A stretch of 64,000 bases of DNA from positions 26,263 to 90,262 of the forward strand of contig JAPOVL010000017.1 in the NCBI GenBank assembly GCA_026708115.1. Reading direction: 5' to 3'. Every line of letters starts with the position of its first letter. Position 1 is the stretch's first letter. A program made the translations under genes and the position numbers. Below, one piece after another: positions 16,527 through 24,317 of this stretch. The notes beneath the pieces are model-generated. The model saw nothing but the letters and a program-made list of their open reading frames with translations, searched no databases and had not been told where the DNA came from. This stretch comes from Chloroflexota bacterium (GTDB taxonomy: Bacteria; Chloroflexota; Anaerolineae; Aggregatilineales; Phototrophicaceae).

Positions 16527-16865
16527 TTACAGATATTCCACTCTGTATTTCATACTTTCTGGTGTCTCATATTTATGCAAATGCCTAAGCGCGCGAACTA
16601 TTCTGCCAATATTCCCGAGCTTGCCGCGAAAGTAAGCAATGCCACAATGTTCAATGCCTAATTTCGCCAAATCGACGAAATGCTTGTCATAGGTACAGAT
16701 TGTACGACCGGAATCAATAGCAAATTGCAGTTGCACCGTATCGTCAAGTCCGAGCCTATCGACATCCTTGGCGGTGAGTACGTCAATGCCGTGCTCTTTC
16801 AGTTGACGGGCCGCTTCGACAGGCATGTTCTCGTCAAAGTAGTAGCGAATCTTCGGTTCTGACAA
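16527..16865 (-). CDS. DUF5615 family PIN-like protein (probable toxin)
   Basis: A 112-residue protein with a PIN-like/Mut7-C-type start, KIRYYFDENMPVEAARQLKEHGIDV, and the motifs TAKDVDRLGLDD and TICTYDKHFVDLA that carry the conserved acidic residues. Members are paired with DUF433 proteins, as here: its first 32 nt overlap the upstream DUF433 gene. A ribonuclease toxin role is inferred from fold and pairing, not shown. Confidence 0.82.
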   Translation of the reverse strand: MSEPKIRYYFDENMPVEAARQLKEHGIDVLTAKDVDRLGLDDTVQLQFAIDSGRTICTYDKHFVDLAKLGIEHCGIAYFRGKLGNIGRIVRALRHLHKYETPESMKYRVEYL

Positions 16866-17136
16866 ACCCGTCTTCTTCTAGTTTCCTATCAAAGTCTTCC
16901 CAATCGCGGATATCAGCGTCAATCTCCGCCTTTTGCTCGTGGTAGTAGGCCAGGGCGGCATACACCTGCCCCAAGGTAATTCCAAAGCGCGCGGCGATTT
17001 GCTCAGGATCGCTTTCACCATATTTCTGCCGTATTACAATGTCGGTAACGCGCAAGCTCGTGCCCACGATGCACGGACGCCCGCCGCGCACTTTCGGATC
17101 TCGGTAGATCAAATTGATGCTTTCTATTGTTCTCAT
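16834..17136 (-). CDS. DUF433 family protein (probable antitoxin)
   Basis: A 100-residue DUF433 protein. Its signature is DPKVRGGRPCIVGTSLRVTDIV followed by a helix-turn-helix-like part (DPEQIAARFGITLGQVYAALAYY) and an acidic tail. It is the first gene of a two-gene unit with the DUF5615 protein, overlapping by 32 nt. By analogy with other such pairs it would bind DNA and neutralise the partner. Confidence 0.85.
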   Translation of the reverse strand: MRTIESINLIYRDPKVRGGRPCIVGTSLRVTDIVIRQKYGESDPEQIAARFGITLGQVYAALAYYHEQKAEIDADIRDWEDFDRKLEEDGFVRTEDSLLL

Positions 17137-17149
17137 TAGTGACTCCTTC

Positions 17150-17179
17150 AGCGGGCGACCTACAACGACATCGCCCGCT
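17150..17179. repeat. AGCGGGCGA hairpin after the mmsA-linked ORF
   Basis: A 9-bp perfect inverted repeat (AGCGGGCGA/TCGCCCGCT) with a 12-nt loop lies 6 bp after the stop of the small minus-strand gene and 14 bp before the DUF433 start. It has no T run, so it may be a GGGCGACC-family relative acting as a weak transcript end. Confidence 0.45.
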
Positions 17180-17184
17180 CCATC

Positions 17185-17535
17185 TTATCTCGCGTGCTCC
17201 CTGCCGCAGCGCTCCAGGGCGCGCTGCGCGGCACGCACATTAATCTTGGGCGCCACGTCGCGATAGAAGCGCGCGGCGATGTCTGCTACAGCGGCTTGCC
17301 CCTCCCGCGAAGCATCAGCCAGGTCGAGCGCGTAGTCCGCCGCGTCCAGGCCCGCTATCGGTTCCAGCGTGATCTCTACCACATTTTCCCGGCGGACGCG
17401 TTCCAGCTTTTTTCGGCGCTTGTCAGCCGCTTTCGCCTTGGCTGCTTCCCCCATGCCGCTGTACCAGTCACAAAGTTGCGCTTCCATTTCGGCGGCGTAG
17501 CTGAGGATCGCGCCGAAGGTGTTCAGTGATGACAT
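17185..17535 (-). CDS. Small helical protein linked to mmsA
   Basis: A 116-residue protein of unknown function. It appears all-helical, with an N-terminal YAAEMEAQLCDWYSGM segment and a basic stretch KRRKKLERVRREN, then a second helical pair. The YxxExE-like start faintly recalls ferritin-like helical proteins, but I do not see a complete metal site. The start at 17535 is 9 bp after the mmsA stop, so the two are almost certainly co-transcribed. An in-frame start at 17553 would overlap mmsA. Confidence 0.6.
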   Translation of the reverse strand: MSSLNTFGAILSYAAEMEAQLCDWYSGMGEAAKAKAADKRRKKLERVRRENVVEITLEPIAGLDAADYALDLADASREGQAAVADIAARFYRDVAPKINVRAAQRALERCGREHAR

Positions 17536-17543
17536 GGACGGTC

Positions 17544-18995
17544 CTATACCCATCTTTCAATGACGATCTTGCGCTCGGTGTAAAACTCGATGGAATCCAT
17601 GCCCTGGCCGTGGAGGTCGCCGAAGAAGGAATCCTTTTGTCCGCCGAAGGGGAAGGATGCCGAAGGCGCCGCCACGCCGATGTTGACGCCGATATTGCCG
17701 GCATTCACGTTGTACTTGAACTCGCGCGCGTTCTTGCCGTTGCTGGTGAAGATGCTGGCGGCATTGCCATAGCGGCTCTGGTTGATGATATCGACGGCAT
17801 CATCAAAGCTGTCGGCTTTCATCAGCGCCAGGACCGGACCGAAGACCTCTTCATTCGCCATAGTCGTATTGGGCTGAACGTCCGCGATCAGGGTGGGGCC
17901 GACCCAGGACCCGTTCTCATAGCCGTTGACATTGTAGTCGCGCCCGTCTACAACCACGTCCGCGCCCTCTGTGGCGCTTTGCGCGATCATGGTTTCGATG
18001 CGTTCCTTGGCGCTATCGCTGATGACGGTGCCCATTTGCGTGGTTTCGTCCAAGCCATAGCCGACTTTGAGATCCGCGACCTGTTTTGCCAGTTCGTCTT
18101 TCAGGGCGTCGTAGGCATCGCCGACGCCAACTGCCACGGCAGCGGCCAGGCAACGTTGACCGGCGCAGCCATATGCCGCGCCCAGGATGTTCTTGACGCT
18201 GGCTTCGATATCAGCGTCGGGCATCACAGCGATGTAATTCTTGGCGCCGCCCTGCGCTTGCACGCGCTTGCCGTTGCGGGTGCAAGTCTCGTAGATGATT
18301 TTCGCCACGGCGCTCGAACCAACGAATGATACGCCGGTGACATCGGGATGTTCCATGAGCGCCGTCGCCGATGGAACGGCGCCGTTCACCAGATTGACCA
18401 CGCCCTCGGGCAAGTCCAGTTCGTCGAGCATTTCGAACAAGTATTCCGTGCTCAAGGGCGTCTGCGGCGACGGCTTCAGAATAAAGGTATTGCCGCAGGT
18501 GATGGCGGTAGGCAGGAACCAAAGCGGCACCATAAAGGGAAAGTTAAATGGGGTGATGGCGGCGAAGACGCCAGCCGGCTGGCGCACGGTGGTTTCGTCG
18601 ATGCCGGAACTGATATCTTCTAGGCCGTCGCTGCGCATGAGAACCGGCACGCTCATGGCAAAATCGATGCTTTCGATGCCGCGCCGCACTTCGCCGCGCG
18701 CTTCGTCCATCGTCTTGCCGTGTTCCTTGACGACGATCCGCGAGATCTCTTCAAAATTATCCTCGACCATGACTTTGAAATGGTGCATGTATTGGGCGCG
18801 CACCAGAACGGGGGTGCTGCGCCATTCGTCGAAGGCCGCCTTGGCAGCCCGCACAGCCAGATCAACATCGGCCGCGGTGGAATCCGGACAGTCGGCCAGG
18901 TGTTCGCAAGTAGCCGGATCGTGCACCGGCATCAATGTCGATGCGCCTGACGCCAGCCATCCGCCGTCAATATAGTTCTTGATGGTCCTGCTCAT
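17544..18995 (-). CDS. mmsA: CoA-acylating methylmalonate-semialdehyde dehydrogenase
   Basis: Aldehyde dehydrogenase of 483 residues that converts malonate- or methylmalonate-semialdehyde to acetyl- or propionyl-CoA, the end step of uracil/thymine, beta-alanine or valine breakdown. The catalytic Cys is C282 in YGCAGQRCLAA. The subgroup-specific QGGAKNYIAVMPDADIE replaces the Glu general base found in ordinary aldehyde dehydrogenases, which marks the CoA-dependent type. ITPFNFPFMVPLWFLPTA is also diagnostic. It begins the minus arm of the divergent locus, with AGGAG before the ATG, opposite the class III aminotransferase. Confidence 0.93.
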   Translation of the reverse strand: MSRTIKNYIDGGWLASGASTLMPVHDPATCEHLADCPDSTAADVDLAVRAAKAAFDEWRSTPVLVRAQYMHHFKVMVEDNFEEISRIVVKEHGKTMDEARGEVRRGIESIDFAMSVPVLMRSDGLEDISSGIDETTVRQPAGVFAAITPFNFPFMVPLWFLPTAITCGNTFILKPSPQTPLSTEYLFEMLDELDLPEGVVNLVNGAVPSATALMEHPDVTGVSFVGSSAVAKIIYETCTRNGKRVQAQGGAKNYIAVMPDADIEASVKNILGAAYGCAGQRCLAAAVAVGVGDAYDALKDELAKQVADLKVGYGLDETTQMGTVISDSAKERIETMIAQSATEGADVVVDGRDYNVNGYENGSWVGPTLIADVQPNTTMANEEVFGPVLALMKADSFDDAVDIINQSRYGNAASIFTSNGKNAREFKYNVNAGNIGVNIGVAAPSASFPFGGQKDSFFGDLHGQGMDSIEFYTERKIVIERWV

Positions 18996-19359
18996 GAATC
19001 GCTCCTCACACTAAGATGGTCTTCTGATGCATACATTGTCGAGACCGGTACAAAAGTTGGATAGGCCATGCAGCTATTGTACAATGTAATCTTGGCAAAA
19101 TCCGTATCTTGTTGGCCTCCCGCGCCCCGGCCGGTGTCGCCGACAGTTGGCGGATCGCATAGTTAAGACATGCATAGTACCTTGAAAACGGCGCCCGACC
19201 CTAAGCAATTTTGTACAAAGTGTAGCAAACTTGAATGAATTGTTAGACACTTTGTTGGAATATGTTATACTATAGGCGATTTTCCGAGCATAGCGCAAGC
19301 GTCAAAGCGATTAGCGATGACAAAGTAGGCAATCGATAACGCAGAACGGGAGAACATGG
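18996..19359. promoter_or_regulatory. Divergent control region mmsA / aminotransferase
   Basis: A 364-bp gene-free region between divergent genes. It contains the palindromes ATTGTACAAT (19076-19085) and TTGTACAA (19211-19218), and an inverted repeat CAAAGTGT (19216-19223) / ACACTTTG (19247-19254). A TATACT at 19266-19271, with TTAGAC 17 bp upstream, may be the plus-strand promoter. The TTGT-ACAA sites suggest a GntR-type or similar regulator controlling both arms. Confidence 0.55.
19243..19271 (+). promoter_or_regulatory. Promoter of the aminotransferase operon
   Basis: TTAGAC and TATACT are separated by 17 bp and overlap the right half of the CAAAGTGT dyad, so a protein bound there would block transcription. 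The start codon follows about 90 bp downstream. Confidence 0.45.
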
Positions 19360-20649
19360 ATGAGCAACTCGACAGAGATTCTTGAGCGCTACAAGCAAGT
19401 GATGTTCCCGGCAGCTACCCCGTATCACGGCGACAGCCCGCTAGTCGTTGACCACGCCAAAGATCAATACATTTGGGATGTTGACGGCAAACGTTACCTG
19501 GACTTCTTTGGCGGCATTCTGACAGTCTCGGTGGGGCACTGCAATGACGAGATCAGCGAGCGTACCATTGCGCAACTGCGTAAAGTGCAGCATACCTCAA
19601 CCATCTATGTCAACGAGAGCATGGTTGCCCTGGCAGAAAAAGTGGCTGCGCTAACCCCGGGGCGGCTGCAAAAGTGCTTTTTCACCAACAGCGGTACCGA
19701 AGCCAACGAGACCGCCGTGCTCGCTGCGCGGATGTACACCGGCAATCCCATCATCATCACCCTGCGCCATGCCTATTCCGGACGCTCGATGCTGGCGATG
19801 AGCCTGTCCGCGCAGAGACCCTGGCGCTTGGGCGGGGTGGTTGATCCCTATATCAAGCATGTACGCAATCCCTACACTTTGCGCGCGCCCGCCGGCTTGA
19901 CGCCGGAACAAGTGGTGGATCTTTGCGTGGCTGATCTGGAAGAAACCATCGCCACCGTTACCGAAGGGCGCATCGCCGCTTTCATGGCCGAACCAATTCA
20001 AGGCGCCGGCGGTTTCATTGTCCCGCCGGCGGACTATTTCAAGCGCGTCTTGCCCATCGTTCGCGAGGCTGGCGGACTGTTCATTTCTGACGAAGTGCAG
20101 ACCGGCTGGGGACGCACCGGCGGCAAATGGTTCGGCATCGAGCAATGGGGCGTCGAGCCGGATATCATGACCTTCGCCAAGGGCATGGGCAATGGCAGTC
20201 CTATCGGCTGCACGATCGCCAGGCCGGAAGTTGCTGAGGCCTTGCAGGGCTTGACCTTCTCGACATTTGGCGGCAACCCGGTAACCATGGCGACCACGCT
20301 GGCGACCATCGAATACATGGAAGCGCATGATTTGCCGAGCAACTGCGCGGTCCAAGGCGCGCGTATGGCGGAAAAACTGGGCGACTTCGCCGCCGAGTTC
20401 CCCATCATTGGCGAGGCGCGCGGCATGGGGCTGATGCAAGCGCTGGAAATCGTCAAGCCTGGCGGCATTGAGCCCGACGCGGCGCGTACCGCCGCATTTG
20501 TTGATACCTGCAAGGATATGGGACTGTTGCTTGGCAAGGGCGGCTTATACGGAAATGCCGTGCGTATCGCGCCGCACCTGAATGTGGCGGCGGAGGATAT
20601 GGACGCGGCGATGGATATCATTGGGCGCGCCTTGGTTGCGGTGTCCTAG
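19360..20649 (+). CDS. Class III (omega) aminotransferase, AGXT2-like
   Basis: PLP enzyme of 429 residues that probably transfers the amino group of beta-alanine or beta-aminoisobutyrate to pyruvate or glyoxylate, giving the semialdehyde used by the mmsA product. The PLP Lys is K274 in TFAKGMGNGSPIG, the ring-binding Asp is D244 in ISDEVQTGWGRTG, and SGTEANETA binds the phosphate. Length and motifs fit AGXT2-like enzymes. It starts the plus arm, divergent from mmsA; ABC transporter genes follow after 129 bp. Confidence 0.9.
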   Translation: MSNSTEILERYKQVMFPAATPYHGDSPLVVDHAKDQYIWDVDGKRYLDFFGGILTVSVGHCNDEISERTIAQLRKVQHTSTIYVNESMVALAEKVAALTPGRLQKCFFTNSGTEANETAVLAARMYTGNPIIITLRHAYSGRSMLAMSLSAQRPWRLGGVVDPYIKHVRNPYTLRAPAGLTPEQVVDLCVADLEETIATVTEGRIAAFMAEPIQGAGGFIVPPADYFKRVLPIVREAGGLFISDEVQTGWGRTGGKWFGIEQWGVEPDIMTFAKGMGNGSPIGCTIARPEVAEALQGLTFSTFGGNPVTMATTLATIEYMEAHDLPSNCAVQGARMAEKLGDFAAEFPIIGEARGMGLMQALEIVKPGGIEPDAARTAAFVDTCKDMGLLLGKGGLYGNAVRIAPHLNVAAEDMDAAMDIIGRALVAVS

Positions 20650-20778
20650 CTGCGCAACTGCCCCGAGAACATGATCAAGTGGCGGTATGGCGGCAATAGA
20701 AATGAATGAATCCGACTGTGATCGGCGGCTCGACCGGGCGCGATTGAAAAAAATGTACCTTAAGCGAAACGGCCATTC

Positions 20779-22521
20779 ATGACCGAAGCTTTCGCAATAC
20801 CGCTGCCACCGGCAACCTGGGCGCAGAGATTTCGTCAGCCGCTTCTGCTGGGCCTGACGCTGGTCGCGGTCGGCTTGGTACTCGGCTTGCTGGCGCAATA
20901 CAATAGCTCAGGATTCGAGGATGCCATACAAGTCGAGTCAACATTGGGCCGTTTGGCGATCTGGATGGCGGAGCAGAGCGAAAACGAGCCCGAAGACATC
21001 CGCTCGCCCCTGGCGCAATACGCTGACAATTGGGCGACGGAAATCGGCGCCGAAGCATTAGACCCCGCAATCTTGTTTAACAGCATAGGCAACCTGGGCA
21101 GCGCTTACTTCGCTTTGATAGCGCTGATACTGCTGGCTGCTCTGGCGGCATGCGCGCTGCGACCGCTGGCTGCGCGAAATATGTACTTCGCGGCGCTTTT
21201 GCTTTTGGACCTCCTGCTGTTTTTGATACCGACGCTGGAGGGAAGCAACGAGCTGGCGCGGCTGTTGCTGGCGATCCTCGCTGTTTTGGCGGCGCTGGCG
21301 CTATCGCCGGGGAAGATCGGCCGCGTGATCGGGTTTTTTCTGGCGCTGTCGGTGCTGATGGTGGGCTGGGAAGCGAGCAAGTCTTTCGCCGATTCCGTCA
21401 ATTACAAGCTGCTGCTGCCACAGGCGAGTTGGACCTACGAGCGCAGCCCGTCGCTGGAGCAGGCTTTGCTGGCGCTTGAAGCCGGTGAAGTTGATGCCGT
21501 TGTGGCCGACCGCAAAGACCTTGACGATCTCATGCCGCCGCATCCCCCGCAGGAGAAGGCAAAGGAGAACCTTCAGTTCGTCAACTTGCGCTATATGAAG
21601 ACCCTGGATCGCGCGCAAGGCTGGGCATTTTTGCCGATCGCGCCGGCTTTCCCGGGTCGCTTGAGCCTGGCGGTCCGCGCGCAAGACGCCGAGCCGCTGA
21701 GCGCCGTTCGCGCGATCATAGACAGCGACATCGCCGCGGTTGAAGGCGATTTCGCCGATGTCAAGTTCCTCGGTTTGCCCCGTAATCTGGTGCTGCTGGA
21801 CTTGAAGATTCTGAATGATCTCAATCTGCCGCATTTGCAGATGATCGCGGAAGCTTTCTTGCAGCCGGCGCGGCGCAACGGCGAATTTTTGCTGCTGCGC
21901 ATATTGAGCGATGCCGGCGTCTACACATTTAGCGAGGCTTTATTTGGTTTCATATTTGGCGCGGTATTGGGCTTCGTGCTCGGCTCGCTATTCGCCCATT
22001 CGCGCTTGCTGGAACGGGGTTTGCTGCCTTATGTGGTGGCATCGCAGACGGTGCCGATCCTGGCGATCGCGCCCATGGTGGTGATCTGGCTGGGCGCCAG
22101 CCAATTATCCGTCGCGGTGATCGCGGCCTATCTGACCTTCTTCCCGGTCACGATCAACACGCTGCGCGGCTTGGGTTCGCCGGCGCCGGCGCAGATCGAG
22201 TTGATGCGTTCCTACGCCGCGAGCCGCTGGACAATCATGTGGAAGCTGCGCTTCCCCGCTGCTTTGCCTTATATTTTCACCGCCTTGAAAGTCTCCGCCA
22301 CAGCCAGCGTTGTCGGCGCGATCATCGGCGAGTTGCCTTCCGGCATCGGCGAAGGTCTGGGACGCGCCATTCTCGATTTCAGTTCCGATTACAGTATGAT
22401 CTCGACGCCCAAACTGTGGGCTTCGATTGTCATGGCAGCGGCCGTAGGCATTCTGTTTTTTGTGGCGGTCAACCTGGCCGAACGTTTTATCTTGCGCGGT
22501 CGCGTTCGACCACTGGACTAG
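20779..22521 (+). CDS. ABC permease (SsuC/TauC type) with long N-terminal extension
   Basis: Inner-membrane permease of 580 residues, more than double the normal 250. The C-terminal 200 residues are an ordinary permease with the EAA loop (MRSYAASRWTIMWKLRFPAALP). Before it come five likely membrane segments (about 21-39, 107-128, 136-150, 160-176, 183-199) and a soluble part (200-340) containing LEQALLALEAGEVDAVVAD, a pattern usual in type-2 periplasmic binding domains. So it may carry a built-in ligand-sensing lobe. It is followed by its ATPase, a second permease and a binding protein; the substrate is probably a pyrimidine or related amine. Confidence 0.85.
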   Translation: MTEAFAIPLPPATWAQRFRQPLLLGLTLVAVGLVLGLLAQYNSSGFEDAIQVESTLGRLAIWMAEQSENEPEDIRSPLAQYADNWATEIGAEALDPAILFNSIGNLGSAYFALIALILLAALAACALRPLAARNMYFAALLLLDLLLFLIPTLEGSNELARLLLAILAVLAALALSPGKIGRVIGFFLALSVLMVGWEASKSFADSVNYKLLLPQASWTYERSPSLEQALLALEAGEVDAVVADRKDLDDLMPPHPPQEKAKENLQFVNLRYMKTLDRAQGWAFLPIAPAFPGRLSLAVRAQDAEPLSAVRAIIDSDIAAVEGDFADVKFLGLPRNLVLLDLKILNDLNLPHLQMIAEAFLQPARRNGEFLLLRILSDAGVYTFSEALFGFIFGAVLGFVLGSLFAHSRLLERGLLPYVVASQTVPILAIAPMVVIWLGASQLSVAVIAAYLTFFPVTINTLRGLGSPAPAQIELMRSYAASRWTIMWKLRFPAALPYIFTALKVSATASVVGAIIGELPSGIGEGLGRAILDFSSDYSMISTPKLWASIVMAAAVGILFFVAVNLAERFILRGRVRPLD

Positions 22522-22535
22522 GTTGGAGCAAGGTC

Positions 22536-23351
22536 ATGTCAGCTGAGCAAGGCGTCGTCATCGCGGCACAGGGCATCAACAAGATCTTCAACCCGGGCTC
22601 GGACGAAGAGGTGATCGCGCTGCAAGATATCAACCTCAGCGTTGAGAGCGGGGAGTTTATCTCGCTGATCGGTCCTTCCGGCTGCGGCAAATCGACGTTG
22701 ATGCGGCTGGTGGGCGACCTGTTGCAGCCCACGTCCGGCGACCTGCTGGTCAATGGCAAGTCAGCCCGCGAGGCTCGGCTGGATCGCGATTACGGCATGG
22801 TCTTCCAGGCAGCCACACTCTACGACTGGCGCAGCGTGACGAAGAACGTGCAATTGCCGCTGGAGGTTATGGGATACGCCAAAGAGGAGCGGCGAAAGCG
22901 CGCGCAAGCGATGCTGGAAATGGTCGAATTGGGCGCCTTCGCGGGGCACTATCCCTGGCAACTTTCCGGCGGCATGCAGCAGCGCGTTTCCATCGCCCGG
23001 GCCCTGGTCTTCGATCCTTCAATCTTGCTGATGGACGAACCCTTCGGCGCATTGGACGAGTTCACCCGAGAGCGGATGAATCTGGAATTGCTGCGAATCT
23101 GGGAACAGACCGGGAAAACGATCATCTTTGTCACGCACAGCATCTCCGAAGCGGTGTTTCTCTCTGGCCGCATCGTGGTCATGTCGCCGCGTCCGGGGCG
23201 CATCACCAAAATCGTCAGCAACGACTTGCCTTATCCGCGCGACTTCAAGACACGCAGCGATCCCGCTTATCACGCGCTTGTGGCTGAAGTGCGGGAATTG
23301 CTGCGCGATGCAGTCGGGTCCGGGCCGCCGGGCGCTATGCATGCGCCCTAG
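22536..23351 (+). CDS. ABC transporter ATPase (nitrate/taurine/pyrimidine type)
   Basis: ATP-hydrolysing subunit of 271 residues. Walker A is GPSGCGKST, the Q-loop lies in MVFQAATLYDW, the signature is LSGGMQQRVSIARAL, Walker B is ILLMDEPFGALDE and the H-loop is in FVTHSISEAVFL. The family member set (SsuB/TauB/ThiZ-like) works with one or two permeases of the neighbouring type. The ATG at 22536, 14 bp after the permease stop and behind GGAGCAAGG, is preferred to the long in-frame extension that would overlap the permease. Confidence 0.92.
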   Translation: MSAEQGVVIAAQGINKIFNPGSDEEVIALQDINLSVESGEFISLIGPSGCGKSTLMRLVGDLLQPTSGDLLVNGKSAREARLDRDYGMVFQAATLYDWRSVTKNVQLPLEVMGYAKEERRKRAQAMLEMVELGAFAGHYPWQLSGGMQQRVSIARALVFDPSILLMDEPFGALDEFTRERMNLELLRIWEQTGKTIIFVTHSISEAVFLSGRIVVMSPRPGRITKIVSNDLPYPRDFKTRSDPAYHALVAEVRELLRDAVGSGPPGAMHAP

Positions 23352-23371
23352 CGACCTCGTGAGGTTTGGAT

Positions 23372-24214
23372 ATGACGCTCGATGTTGAAAAGAGGCCCTC
23401 ATTAGCGCGGCGGATCCAGCGCCGGCTGCGCTACTACAGTCCGACGATCGCTGTCGCGATTGGCGTCATCGTGTTGTGGGAAATCATCGTGCTGATCTTC
23501 GATATTCAGCAATTCCTCTTGCCAAAACCCTCCGCCATCTTCAGTGAGTTCATGCTGCAGGTCAACTTGTGGCTGGCGCCGGACGAGGGGTCCTTGCTCT
23601 TTGAGGCCAGCGGGGCAACATTTTGGGAGGCGCTCGGCGGATTTGTCATCGGCTGTGGCAGCGGCATATTGATGGCGCTGATCACCTCGCGCTGGACCAT
23701 TATCAGCGAGGCCACCATGCCCTTCGCCATCGCCGCCAATTCGGTGCCGATTATTGCTTTCGCGCCGATCATGAACAACTGGTTCGGCATCACCAACCCG
23801 GCTTCCAAGATGGCGATTGTCGCGATCATCGTTTTCTTCCCCACCATGATCAACACGGTGCGCGGGCTGACGTTGGTGGACGCGAGCCAACTGGAGTTGA
23901 TGCAATCTTACGCGGCCAAGCCAGCGCGCATCATGTTCAGTTTGCGCATACCGAACGCGCTGCCCTTCATATTCAGCGCATTGCGCGTGGCCAGCGCGCT
24001 GAGCTTGATCGGCGCGGTGGTGGCGGAATTCTTCGGGGGACCGCGCGCGACGCTGGGCGTTTACATCACGCAGGAAGCGGGGGCTTTTGATTTCGCCAAA
24101 GCCTGGACCGCTATTTTGATGGCGTCTTTGATCGGCATCGGGTTTTATCTGGCGGTATTGGTATTGGAACGGCGCCTGATGCCTTGGCATGTTTCCTTCC
24201 GGGAGGCGGGATAG
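23372..24214 (+). CDS. ABC permease (SsuC/TauC type)
   Basis: Second permease, 280 residues, with about six membrane segments and the EAA loop LMQSYAAKPARIMFSLRIPNALP. Unlike the partner at 20779 it has only a short N terminus. The ATG at 23372 has GAGG seven bases upstream; an in-frame TTG two codons earlier is possible. With the ATPase and the binding protein at 24318 it completes a heteromeric importer of the NMT1/THI5 class. Confidence 0.9.
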   Translation: MTLDVEKRPSLARRIQRRLRYYSPTIAVAIGVIVLWEIIVLIFDIQQFLLPKPSAIFSEFMLQVNLWLAPDEGSLLFEASGATFWEALGGFVIGCGSGILMALITSRWTIISEATMPFAIAANSVPIIAFAPIMNNWFGITNPASKMAIVAIIVFFPTMINTVRGLTLVDASQLELMQSYAAKPARIMFSLRIPNALPFIFSALRVASALSLIGAVVAEFFGGPRATLGVYITQEAGAFDFAKAWTAILMASLIGIGFYLAVLVLERRLMPWHVSFREAG

Positions 24215-24260
24215 GTGACCAGTGTGGATGGTCCGGTTTAGGTTCGACCCGTGATTTCGG

Positions 24261-24266
24261 TATAAT
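24261..24266 (+). promoter_or_regulatory. -10 hexamer before the binding-protein gene
   Basis: A perfect TATAAT lies about 50 bp before the binding-protein ATG and after the permease stop. It may be an internal promoter raising binding-protein expression. No strong -35 is seen. Confidence 0.35.
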
Positions 24267-24317
24267 GAAGCCGATCACGGTTGTGCATTGGTTTAATGTT
24301 CAAGGAGGTTATCCATA

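Noticed and set aside
22239..22535. Longer N terminus of the ABC ATPase at 22536
   Set aside because: The extra 99 codons overlap the permease; the family N terminus begins at 22536.
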